9,423 nucleotides of DNA from CAZART01 sp964487555. Lineage in GTDB: Bacteria; Bacteroidota; Rhodothermia; Rhodothermales; VXPQ01. The stretch is taken from positions 1 to 9,423 of the forward strand of contig CAZART010000162.1 of the NCBI GenBank assembly GCA_964487555.1, given 5' to 3'. The translations under genes and the position numbers were made by a program. Under the pieces are notes generated by a model, which did no database searches, was not told the origin of the DNA, and worked only from the letters and a program-made list of their open reading frames with translations. Shown piece by piece: positions 1 through 5,552 of the stretch. The first letter of the stretch is position 1. Each line of letters opens with the position of its first letter.

Positions 1-56
1 GCGTGGCGCCGGTCTATAAGTTCGCAGACGGCGAATGGGATTGGACGCTGCGCTAG
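1..56 (+). CDS. 3' end of an upstream gene (partial, unidentified)
   Basis: An open frame enters from the left edge and ends at TAG 54-56. The visible 17 codons (from base 3) read VAPVYKFADGEWDWTLR. The tail is rich in aromatic and charged residues and reads like a genuine C-terminus rather than the Arg/Ala/Pro-rich noise typical of wrong frames in this GC-rich DNA. The family cannot be assigned from so short a piece. It lies on the same strand as the zinc-ribbon gene that follows about 170 bases later. A short non-coding tail is the alternative reading. Confidence 0.4.
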   Translation, partial: VAPVYKFADGEWDWTLR

Positions 57-150
57 TTGTCCTGGAGTCGCTTGGACCGCTCTGGCAGAACGTGCCTAGT
101 TGTGATCAGGTTCGTCGGAATTCAACACATCTGTCAAGTTTTCCACGGGG

Positions 151-182
151 TTTGCGATTGGAAAGGGGTGAACTTATCGTGG
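151..182 (+). promoter_or_regulatory. Candidate Bacteroidota-type promoter for the zinc-ribbon gene
   Basis: TTTG at 151-154, 20 bases, then TATCGTGG at 175-182. This resembles the Bacteroidota pattern TTTG-N19-21-TAnnTTTG, although the downstream element matches only in TA and two further positions. A start site a few bases downstream would give a leader of roughly 40 bases before the ATG at 227. Confidence 0.3.
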
Positions 183-196
183 TGATAGCGGTTCAC
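168..196. promoter_or_regulatory. Interrupted dyad upstream of the zinc-ribbon gene
   Basis: GTGAAC (168-173) pairs with GTTCAC (191-196), and inside it TATC (175-178) pairs with GATA (184-187) around the loop GTGGT. This gives ten paired bases with a small internal asymmetry. The dyad covers the candidate -7 element and the likely transcription start, so it could be an operator or a leader hairpin. The role is inferred from position only. Confidence 0.35.
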
Positions 197-216
197 AAGG
201 CGTTCTCTGCAAAAAA

Positions 217-221
217 GGGAG
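217..221 (+). promoter_or_regulatory. Ribosome binding site fixing the start at 227
   Basis: GGGAG lies five bases before ATG 227. It follows a run of six A residues. It is the clearest Shine-Dalgarno site in the window and supports 227 over the upstream in-frame ATG at 35. Confidence 0.6.
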
Positions 222-226
222 TCCAG

Positions 227-610
227 ATGGAAAAGCTACAATGCAAGGCCTGCGGAAGCTACAGCATGGTTCCTATGGACGTAGTGGTCGAAGAAGATGA
301 TCTGCCGGAGGAGAAGAACCTTCTGGGCGATGAGCAGGAATCCCGCTTTTACACCTGTCACGTTTGCGGTGATAACTGGCTCTCCGTAAAGGAGACGGCC
401 AGGGGTGACTGCAAGATCACGTTCGTCCACCAAATGGGAATGTCGCCGGAGCTGAAGCGCATCGCTCACATGGATACGCCGATCGTCATGAATGACGATA
501 CGGTCGACCGGTGGGAATATTACATCGACGACGAGCGGACGAATTCCGATGCCTGGCACGAAAAGCTCGGCAAAAGGAGGAAGGTCCTGAAATCAATTTG
601 CTCGAATTGA
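227..610 (+). CDS. Small zinc-ribbon protein of unknown function
   Basis: The product is a 127-residue acidic protein with two CxxC knuckles, C6-x2-C9 and C44-x2-C47, about 35 residues apart. This is the arrangement of a four-cysteine zinc ribbon. The second knuckle sits in RFYTCHVCGDNW, which resembles the CxxCG turns of rubredoxin-like and TFIIS-like ribbons. The rest is charged and includes the helical-looking segment MSPELKRIAHMD (72-83), an aromatic WEYYIDD stretch (96-102) and a basic tail (KLGKRRK, 113-119). No signal peptide or membrane segment is visible, so it is probably cytoplasmic. The start at 227 is chosen because GGGAG lies five bases upstream; the longer frame back to 35 has no such support and reads as noise. 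It converges on the hypothetical gene at 682-1020. I do not recognise a named family. A nucleic-acid or partner-protein adaptor role is possible but is inference. Confidence 0.8.
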   Translation: MEKLQCKACGSYSMVPMDVVVEEDDLPEEKNLLGDEQESRFYTCHVCGDNWLSVKETARGDCKITFVHQMGMSPELKRIAHMDTPIVMNDDTVDRWEYYIDDERTNSDAWHEKLGKRRKVLKSICSN

Positions 611-639
611 GGACAGGCTGAAGGCTCGCACCTGGTCCT
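610..639 (+). terminator. Possible terminator after the zinc-ribbon gene
   Basis: AGGAC-AGG (610-617) can pair with CCT-g-GTCCT (631-639), eight pairs with one bulged G, around a 13-base loop. A pyrimidine-rich stretch (CCTCTTCT) follows. It lies between two convergent genes. It has no true T-run, so this is a weak candidate. Confidence 0.35.
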
Positions 640-681
640 CCTCTTCTGTGGCCCACCACTTCTTTAGCGCCCGCCTCTTCG

Positions 682-1020
682 TTAGCGGTCGTCTTCTTCG
701 ACCGGCACGAACGCCAGTTTCTCGCATTTGCTCAGCACGACGAGTAGATCGACGCGCTCCGCGTCGGCGAGCTGAGGCACCGCACTTTCGATGAGCCAGC
801 CGTCGTCCAGATAGCATTTCAGATCAGGATGGCGAACCACGGCTTCGCCGCTGCGAAATTCGACGATGCAGACCTTTCGCACAAGCGGTGCCTCGGCGGA
901 AGGTGGAGCGGCTGTCGCAGCAGGCGCCGTGTCGACGTTTTGTGGCCGTCTTGTGGCCGAGAAAGCCGGGCCGTGCGAAGGCGACTGCGGCGGGAGAGAT
1001 TGTTCGAGGTGATCTAGCAT
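682..1020 (-). CDS. Hypothetical protein with a Pro/Ala-rich N-terminus
   Basis: A 112-residue protein that I do not recognise. Residues 9-46 are rich in Pro, Ala and Ser and look disordered (for example TAPAATAAPPSAEAP). Residues 47-109 look like a small folded alpha/beta domain: alternating hydrophobics VCIVEF (50-55), a DDGWLIES turn (72-79), a helix around QLADAERVDLLVVLS (83-97) and a strand KLAFVPV (101-107). No signal peptide or membrane helix is seen. ATG at 1020 is preferred; an in-frame GTG at 1050 would add ten residues. A good promoter match at 1056-1086 would put the transcript start near 1050, which favours the inner ATG. Neither start has a clear Shine-Dalgarno sequence. It lies downstream of the Sco1 gene on the same strand but after a 129-base gap with its own promoter, so it is probably transcribed separately. 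Confidence 0.6.
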   Translation of the reverse strand: MLDHLEQSLPPQSPSHGPAFSATRRPQNVDTAPAATAAPPSAEAPLVRKVCIVEFRSGEAVVRHPDLKCYLDDGWLIESAVPQLADAERVDLLVVLSKCEKLAFVPVEEDDR

Positions 1021-1055
1021 GACTGCCGCGTATGCAGGCGAAGAATGCACTTATT

Positions 1056-1086
1056 GAAAGGTACGAACCGACTCGAATAGACCCAA
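1056..1086 (-). promoter_or_regulatory. Candidate Bacteroidota-type promoter for the hypothetical gene
   Basis: On the minus strand TTGG (1086-1083), 19 bases, then TACCTTTC (1063-1056). The downstream element matches TAnnTTTG at every fixed position except the last. The expected start lies near 1050, leaving a leader of about 30 bases before ATG 1020. This is the best match to the Bacteroidota sigma consensus in the window. Confidence 0.45.
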
Positions 1087-1116
1087 GTCGTAGGTTCTTA
1101 TCTTGCATGAATTTAG

Positions 1117-1148
1117 CGTGCCGGGCACGGATCGGTTACATCCGTAAC
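1117..1148 (-). terminator. Two small hairpins after the Sco1 gene
   Basis: Reading the minus strand just after the Sco1 stop, GTTAC-ggat-GTAAC (1148-1135) is followed by CGTGC-CCG-GCACG (1129-1117) and then CTAAATT. Both stems are perfect but only five pairs long, and no T-run follows. A weak terminator for the receiver-Sco1 unit is the likeliest reading. Confidence 0.3.
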
Positions 1149-1149
1149 G

Positions 1150-2022
1150 TCACGCCGGCTTCATCTCGAGGAGGACGCTCAAGATCTGCTCGACCGTCCA
1201 ATCGTTGCCGCGCCATATCCGCCGAATGGTGCCGTCGGGTCCTATGACGGCCGTAGAAAGGTTGTGCACGATTTCGCCGCCTTCCGTTCGATAAAATACG
1301 CCGAATCGGTGAGCGAGCGCGGCGATGTCGCTCGAATCTCCGGTGGCGAACGTCCACATCGACAGGTCGGCATGGAAGCGGCCGGCATACTCCCGCAAGA
1401 CGGCGGCGGTGTCGTGTTCGGGATCGAAACTGATGCTGAGGAGACGGATCGGACCGAGCTGTTCCTCACGAAGGCGTTCCTGCAAACGGACAAAGTTTTC
1501 GGTGATGCGAGGGCAGTAGTCAGGAAGCGGGCACCGCGTATAGATGAAGGAAAGAACGACGGGCGTGCCTTTGAGCTGCGTCAGGTCAAGCGTGGTGTCG
1601 GCATGGGTAAGGAGCGAGGTCGTCGGGACGGGATCGCCGATCTCGAGAAGATCCGGCCCCTGGGAGGTCTGCGCATCGCGTTTACCGGCCGGGTGCTCGG
1701 CGACGGCGCTATCGGGCAGTCTCCGGATCTCGTCGATCCAGGTGCTGTCGCCGCGGATATGCAGGACGAAAGCGACGGCATCTCCGGCATGAAGGGTGTC
1801 CAATGCCGACGCATCGCCGACGTCGAAGGGCATCGTCATAGCGGGCATCAGCCCCCTAATTTCCTCGTGCTCGACGATGAGCGAGGGGCCGTCACCGAAG
1901 CCCGCGACCCGTCCCTGCACCTCATATGTGCGCTCATTGGTGCACGAGGCCGAAACGAGGAGAAGTATGAAGCAGACCGTCCTGCGTGCGGCATGGAAGA
2001 CGCGCTTCGCGTATCGAGCCAT
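1150..2022 (-). CDS. CusF-like / Sco1 (SCO1-SenC) fusion, probable lipoprotein
   Basis: A 290-residue envelope protein in two parts. A basic, hydrophobic N-terminus ends in LLVSASC (C27), a loose lipobox. Residues about 33-103 resemble the CusF-type copper-binding fold, with H52, M59, M62 and M64 in HEEIRGLMPAMTMPF. Residues about 125-288 are a thioredoxin-fold SCO1/SenC domain: TRCPLPDYCP carries C164 and C170, LLSISFDPEHD (194-204) is a typical core strand and loop, and VHN supplies H253, the third copper ligand of the family. The cysteine pair has five intervening residues instead of the three in mitochondrial Sco1; from memory, this wider spacing also occurs in bacterial CusF-Sco fusions. 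Known Sco proteins deliver copper to the CuA site of cytochrome oxidase or act as thiol reductases; which applies here cannot be told, as no oxidase gene is in view. The start lies four bases after the receiver gene's stop, so the two genes probably share a transcript and translation may be coupled. Confidence 0.92.
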   Translation of the reverse strand: MARYAKRVFHAARRTVCFILLLVSASCTNERTYEVQGRVAGFGDGPSLIVEHEEIRGLMPAMTMPFDVGDASALDTLHAGDAVAFVLHIRGDSTWIDEIRRLPDSAVAEHPAGKRDAQTSQGPDLLEIGDPVPTTSLLTHADTTLDLTQLKGTPVVLSFIYTRCPLPDYCPRITENFVRLQERLREEQLGPIRLLSISFDPEHDTAAVLREYAGRFHADLSMWTFATGDSSDIAALAHRFGVFYRTEGGEIVHNLSTAVIGPDGTIRRIWRGNDWTVEQILSVLLEMKPA

Positions 2023-2026
2023 GGCG

Positions 2027-2416
2027 TTATCGCTTTTCGATCTTATCGCTCATGTTAGCGAGGGCTTCGTGCAGCTCTTTTCGGGTGAACGGCTTAGAGA
2101 TATAGGCGTCAAATCCCGATTCTTCAAAGCGTTCTTTATCACCGGGCATGGCGTAGGCGGTGAGAGCGAGCGCCGGTGTTTCCTTGTAGGCATCCATGGC
2201 GCGGAGCTCTTTAAGGAGGTCGATACCGGTTCGTTTTTCGCCGAGATTGATGTCTAGCACGAGAAGCTCGAATTCCTGTTCACGCGCTGCCGTGAGGGCA
2301 TCCTCGACGTTAGGGACGACCTCCAGCGTGTACTCTGCGCGAAGCAGGTAGCGAAGGAGAAGCTGTGTGTCCGGATTGTCCTCGACGGCCAGAATACGGC
2401 GCTTGTTCTCGGGCAT
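2027..2416 (-). CDS. Stand-alone receiver (CheY-like response regulator)
   Basis: A 129-residue protein consisting only of a receiver domain. Key residues are all present: the acidic pair E12-D13 (ILAVEDN), the phospho-acceptor D55 (LVLDINLG), T86 (ALTAYAMPG) and K108 (ISKPF). The AxPGDKERFEESGFDAYISKPF region resembles receivers found in hybrid kinases and in single-domain phosphorelay proteins. There is no output domain. ATG 2416 is preferred because the receiver fold begins right after it; a TTG at 2449 would add eleven residues that do not look like part of the fold. No clear Shine-Dalgarno site is seen. A candidate promoter lies at 2499-2529. It is the first gene of a two-gene unit with the Sco1-type lipoprotein. 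No kinase is adjacent on this strand, so its phosphodonor is unknown; the soluble kinase at 6607-8613 is one possibility but has its own regulator. Confidence 0.93.
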   Translation of the reverse strand: MPENKRRILAVEDNPDTQLLLRYLLRAEYTLEVVPNVEDALTAAREQEFELLVLDINLGEKRTGIDLLKELRAMDAYKETPALALTAYAMPGDKERFEESGFDAYISKPFTRKELHEALANMSDKIEKR

Positions 2417-2498
2417 AGTCAGATCGTTCGATCCCACAAATGACGGCAATCGCTACGGCGGAAGAAATACGAAAGGGGGATGACGGACAATGGCATTC

Positions 2499-2529
2499 GT
2501 AAAATAGTTACATCGGCCGAGTCTGCCAA
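2499..2529 (-). promoter_or_regulatory. Candidate promoter for the receiver-Sco1 unit
   Basis: On the minus strand TTGG (2529-2526), 19 bases, then TATTTTAC (2506-2499), a partial match to TAnnTTTG. The spacing is identical to the candidate at 1056-1086. A leader of about 80 bases before ATG 2416 would follow. Weak match in its last positions. Confidence 0.3.
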
Positions 2530-2579
2530 CTTTTCAAGAAAGACGCCGGAGGTTTTAGCAGGATCTACGTTTTTCATAC

Positions 2580-2592
2580 AACGCGGCGCGTT
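2580..2592 (-). terminator. Small hairpin after the HhH-barrel gene
   Basis: AACGC-GGC-GCGTT, a perfect five-pair stem (six counting the central bases), begins four bases past the stop codon of the HhH-barrel gene. No T-run follows on the minus strand, so termination function is uncertain. Confidence 0.28.
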
Positions 2593-2595
2593 TAG

Positions 2596-4581
2596 CTATT
2601 GTAACCTAAGGCGAATTTGAATTCGTATCTCGCGCAAGCGCCCCCCGTCGACCTTATCTCGTCCTGTTCCTGTCGAGTTCACATCTTCTTGAACGGTCTG
2701 GCTCCATTTCGCTTCGAACGTGACCGCACGAGCGGTTTTCCATCGGATGAGCGCATAGGCTCGGCGTCCTCGGCCGGCGAACGAGGGCGACGAAAAGGCA
2801 TACGTCAGGTCGCTCTCGTACGTGTAAATCCTTGCCGAATGTTGATCGGCGGAAAATACAGCGAGGCGTCCGGCGATCTGGAGGGCGTCGGTGGGTCGAA
2901 GTCGGAGTTCCTCGTAGATGAGGAAGCCGTGAGAAGATTCGGATCGGAGGGTCGCGTGCCGCGTGGCCTCGGCCCGGACATATTCGCCGCGAAGCCGGCA
3001 TTCGACGTGGCGGCTATGGAGGTAATCGATCTGGAACCGGAGAGTGCGTCGCGTAGCCGGACCGAGGCAGCGAACGGCGCCGTCTGCGCACACGTCCGCG
3101 TCCTCGCTGCGGCGTTCGGTGCCGCGAATCGTGAGCGTTAGCCAGGGCATCGGCGTATGGCTAAGCACGACGTTCGCGGCGGAGCGAATGGTGGCGAAAG
3201 GCCTGCGATTCTGGGGGGCGTTCTGAACCGCGTGCTCCAGCGCGAAATCGAGTTTCGTGGCGGTAGAAAGTCGATGCCGGCCGAGCACGGCGATATCGGT
3301 CACTTCGTCGGTGAGGCCGTCTGAGCCGCCGGCCAGCGCCGAGGTAGGCAGATACACCGCGTCGAGCGCGCGGCGCATGGCGATCCGAAGACGGCTGTGA
3401 CGGCCCGAGCGAACCTCCATCATCGCCGAAAGGCCGGCGGCCGGAGCGAACTCCGCACCTACGTGGACAGCGCCAAAGGTTGCGCCGGCGCTAAGGGAAA
3501 AGGTCGATACCCTCCGGGGCAGGGATTGCGGTCCGGCAAGAGGTGCGACCCATACTTCATCCGAGGAGAAAAATGCCGCCGACATTGAAATCGGGCCGAA
3601 CGCGCTTCGAAGTGCGCCGCCGATCGCGGATTCCCGAAGCGCGCCGCGTCCGTTTCTTTCCGTAGACGTCCGGTGAAGACCGGTTGCTCTGCGCGAGACG
3701 GCAGGAAGTGCTTCGCCGCCGGTCGTGTCGATGCCGGCATCGATATTACGGCGTGAGGCGAAAGCAACTAGCGTGAGCCAATCGGCGGGGGTCAACTCGA
3801 TGCCGACGCCTCGAAAGTGGCCGCTTTCGGAGGCGGAGGCAGACGGCCGCAGGGATGCGGCTCCGCCGCGGTTCGCCGGCGCGGCGAGGCGGATGCTTCC
3901 GGGTGCCCGAAGAAGGACGCCATGACCGAAGCGCGGCGAAAAGTCGCCCACAACGAGCCTTCGGAGCCCGCCCACGCTTTCCAGCTGGATGTGACCCGAC
4001 ATAAAGTCGTAACCGAGGGAAGGTCGTCGAACATCAAAATTCATGGGTTCGCCGGCGTCTTTGTCGAGCGTGACCCCCGCCGAGAGCTTGCCGAGGCTGA
4101 TGCGTATCCGCGTCTGGAGCACATTGGGACCTCCGAGGTACCCGGAGGAATCGCGACGGAAGCCCTCGGCTCGCTCCAGTTTTCGTGTCCATCGCTGAAT
4201 GAAATCTGCGCGGAGCGAGGGCCGCTTGCGAACCTGGGGCGGAGGGCGAACGGTTACAAAGGCAAGGATGCGCTCGAGCGTCGCAGCATTCAGGCCGTCG
4301 ACCTCGCGTAGGGCACGGGGTGAGGTGAAGAGGCCGTGTTCGCGCCGATGATCCGTTACGGCCTTCGCTTCCGCGGCCGAGACAATGGGGAGATCGAGGA
4401 GATCTTCGATGGTGCAGCTGTTAACATCGATGGGCCGTCGGCGGAACTCCTCGAGACGCTCGACGATCTCTGCATACTCCTCGCCGGATTCATCCAAGTG
4501 CAGGAAGAGGGCCTCGGCGTCGAGCGTATCCCTAGGGGACGCCGTCATCGCGCCCAGTGTAATGAGGGCGAGCATCACCAT
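2596..4581 (-). CDS. Helix-hairpin-helix protein with predicted outer-membrane beta-barrel
   Basis: A 661-residue protein of a Bacteroidota family annotated only as helix-hairpin-helix proteins. Residues 50-110 hold two ComEA-like HhH motifs, IDVNSCTIEDLLDLPIVSAA (51-70) and LREVDGLNAATLERILAFV (91-109). The remainder alternates polar and hydrophobic residues as in a beta-barrel, with the family hallmark LDKDAGEPMNFD (172-183) and a RRLVVGDFSPRFGHGVLL stretch (207-224). It ends in short amphipathic strands. ATG 4581 is used; GTG 4578 and ATG 4575 follow directly. The N-terminus is a very short signal-like segment (MVMLALITLGAMTAS). An in-frame TTG at 4599 would add LLGRSP and give a more convincing signal peptide. 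The gene overlaps the end of the PorV-like gene, a strong sign of coupled translation. HhH motifs normally bind DNA without sequence specificity, but here they would lie in the envelope, so a protein-binding role or a part in DNA handling at the surface is open. No function has been established that I know of. Confidence 0.85.
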   Translation of the reverse strand: MVMLALITLGAMTASPRDTLDAEALFLHLDESGEEYAEIVERLEEFRRRPIDVNSCTIEDLLDLPIVSAAEAKAVTDHRREHGLFTSPRALREVDGLNAATLERILAFVTVRPPPQVRKRPSLRADFIQRWTRKLERAEGFRRDSSGYLGGPNVLQTRIRISLGKLSAGVTLDKDAGEPMNFDVRRPSLGYDFMSGHIQLESVGGLRRLVVGDFSPRFGHGVLLRAPGSIRLAAPANRGGAASLRPSASASESGHFRGVGIELTPADWLTLVAFASRRNIDAGIDTTGGEALPAVSRRATGLHRTSTERNGRGALRESAIGGALRSAFGPISMSAAFFSSDEVWVAPLAGPQSLPRRVSTFSLSAGATFGAVHVGAEFAPAAGLSAMMEVRSGRHSRLRIAMRRALDAVYLPTSALAGGSDGLTDEVTDIAVLGRHRLSTATKLDFALEHAVQNAPQNRRPFATIRSAANVVLSHTPMPWLTLTIRGTERRSEDADVCADGAVRCLGPATRRTLRFQIDYLHSRHVECRLRGEYVRAEATRHATLRSESSHGFLIYEELRLRPTDALQIAGRLAVFSADQHSARIYTYESDLTYAFSSPSFAGRGRRAYALIRWKTARAVTFEAKWSQTVQEDVNSTGTGRDKVDGGRLREIRIQIRLRLQ

Positions 4582-5423
4582 AGGAGACCTACCGAGCAAG
4601 ACGGCGTCCATCCCAGAACGAAGTGCCGCTCCGCCGCGACGTCGATCGTAAGCGAATCGAGATGCAGTCCGATCCCGCTTGCGAAGCGCGGCGGCTCCAG
4701 GGAGTACCCGGCGCGGAGGGCGAGAACGTCGACGAGGTGGACCTCGATGCCGAAGCGTGCGGCGAGAGGTGTTCGTACTTCCTTGGATGCGCCGGCAAGC
4801 AGAAGCACCGTGCCCGCAGAGATGGAAACGCCCGCGTGCAGTCGCCTCGGAAGCTCTTGGGCTAAGCCGCCGGCGAGCACCATCATGTTTTCGGCGGCCA
4901 GTCCGACGTCGGTCCCCGGCGCCACCGGCAGGACGAGCCCGGTAGACAGCGCATAGGCTGACGCCGATCCGTAGGCGGGAATGGTGGTCCGGTGATAGCG
5001 AATCCGAATGCCCGCATGAAAAGGACGGTAGGTGCCCCAGTGAAATGCCCGTGCGAGGCCGGAGGTGAATACGGTCTCCCGGTAGCTCTTGTACCCGAAC
5101 GTGCGCACACCGGTGACGATCGCGGCTTTTCGGACGTTGAAGCCCGCCTGAACGGCGCCGAGCCGCAGCTCGTCGAGACCGTAGAGCTCCGCGACGTGAA
5201 TCGCCGCTGCGAAGCCGCGCAGATTCGACCAGCCCGCCGGGTTGGACCCCGACCACAGGTCTACGCGGTCCGAAGCAGGTCCCGACGATGCGGCCGAGGC
5301 GCCGGTCAACGCGGCGTCGCGTGCGCCGGCCGCCGAAGTTTGAGCGTCTGCGGCGTCCGGTCGCAGGCACAACGTGCCGAAGGCAAAAAGGAGTGCCGCT
5401 CGTGTGGTCGTAAGGTGGTCCAT
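4575..5423 (-). CDS. PorV/PorQ-like outer-membrane barrel protein
   Basis: A 282-residue secreted beta-barrel protein. The N-terminus MDHLTTTRAALLFAFGTLCL followed by RPDAADAQ is a signal peptide with cleavage likely after ADA (27). The mature part opens with AGARDAALTGASAASSG (32-48) and LWSGSNPAGWSNLRG (56-70). These match the GAR-x-x-GMGGA and NPAGL signatures of the PorV/PorQ and FadL-like group. Alternating strands fill the rest and the chain ends in LLW, with a terminal aromatic as in the beta-signal read by the BAM machinery. Start: ATG 5423 has GGTGGAAAG about seven bases upstream and puts the Arg and hydrophobic core of the signal peptide close to the N-terminus; an ATG at 5441 would add MVESAA. 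It is the first gene of a coupled pair with the HhH-barrel gene, whose start lies inside its last codons. PorV itself shuttles type IX cargo; this protein may be a distant relative with another partner. It is divergent from porD. Confidence 0.8.
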   Translation of the reverse strand: MDHLTTTRAALLFAFGTLCLRPDAADAQTSAAGARDAALTGASAASSGPASDRVDLWSGSNPAGWSNLRGFAAAIHVAELYGLDELRLGAVQAGFNVRKAAIVTGVRTFGYKSYRETVFTSGLARAFHWGTYRPFHAGIRIRYHRTTIPAYGSASAYALSTGLVLPVAPGTDVGLAAENMMVLAGGLAQELPRRLHAGVSISAGTVLLLAGASKEVRTPLAARFGIEVHLVDVLALRAGYSLEPPRFASGIGLHLDSLTIDVAAERHFVLGWTPSCSVGLLW

Positions 5424-5459
5424 GGCAGCGCTTTCCACCATAGACCCGGAATGAGCGGA

Positions 5460-5465
5460 TTTATA
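5460..5465 (-). promoter_or_regulatory. Possible -10 element for the PorV-like/HhH pair
   Basis: TATAAA on the minus strand, within GGTTATAAATCC, lies about 20 bases before ATG 5441 and 40 before ATG 5423. It is the only AT-rich core in the spacer. No convincing upstream element is visible at the right distance. Confidence 0.25.
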
Positions 5466-5499
5466 ACCTCTGCCGGAACATTTTCCCGCTGAAACAGGA

Positions 5500-5522
5500 G
5501 CGCTGTTATCAGGTATCAGCGC
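5500..5522. promoter_or_regulatory. 23-base dyad in the porD / PorV-like divergent spacer
   Basis: GCGCTGTTA (5500-5508), spacer TCAGG, TATCAGCGC (5514-5522): eight of nine positions are complementary, with one central-side mismatch. TATCAG also occurs twice in direct orientation (5507-5512 and 5514-5519). It sits 31 bases before porD and near the middle of the spacer between two divergent genes, a typical place for a shared operator. It could also be a leader hairpin of porD. Confidence 0.4.
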
Positions 5523-5552
5523 GTAAGGTCCGTATTTCTACTCGAGCATGTT

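Noticed and set aside
35..226. Upstream extension of the zinc-ribbon gene to ATG 35
   Set aside because: No ribosome site at 35, the start overlaps the probable end of the upstream gene, the added residues look non-coding, and a strong GGGAG lies right before ATG 227.
1264..2058. Plus-strand 264-codon frame opposite the Sco1 gene
   Set aside because: It is antisense to a well-supported Sco1 coding sequence, lacks domain signatures and reads as a GC-rich shadow.
3792..4311. Plus-strand frames within the HhH-barrel gene
   Set aside because: They are Arg/Ala-rich, have no recognisable motif or ribosome site and are fully antisense to the barrel region.
4582..5370. Frame extending the HhH-barrel gene upstream to about 924 codons
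   Set aside because: The added 263 residues are Arg/Gly/Ser-rich noise lying in another frame over the PorV-like gene, which has a clear signal peptide, family motifs and a terminal aromatic residue. The HhH protein starts at 4581 or 4599.
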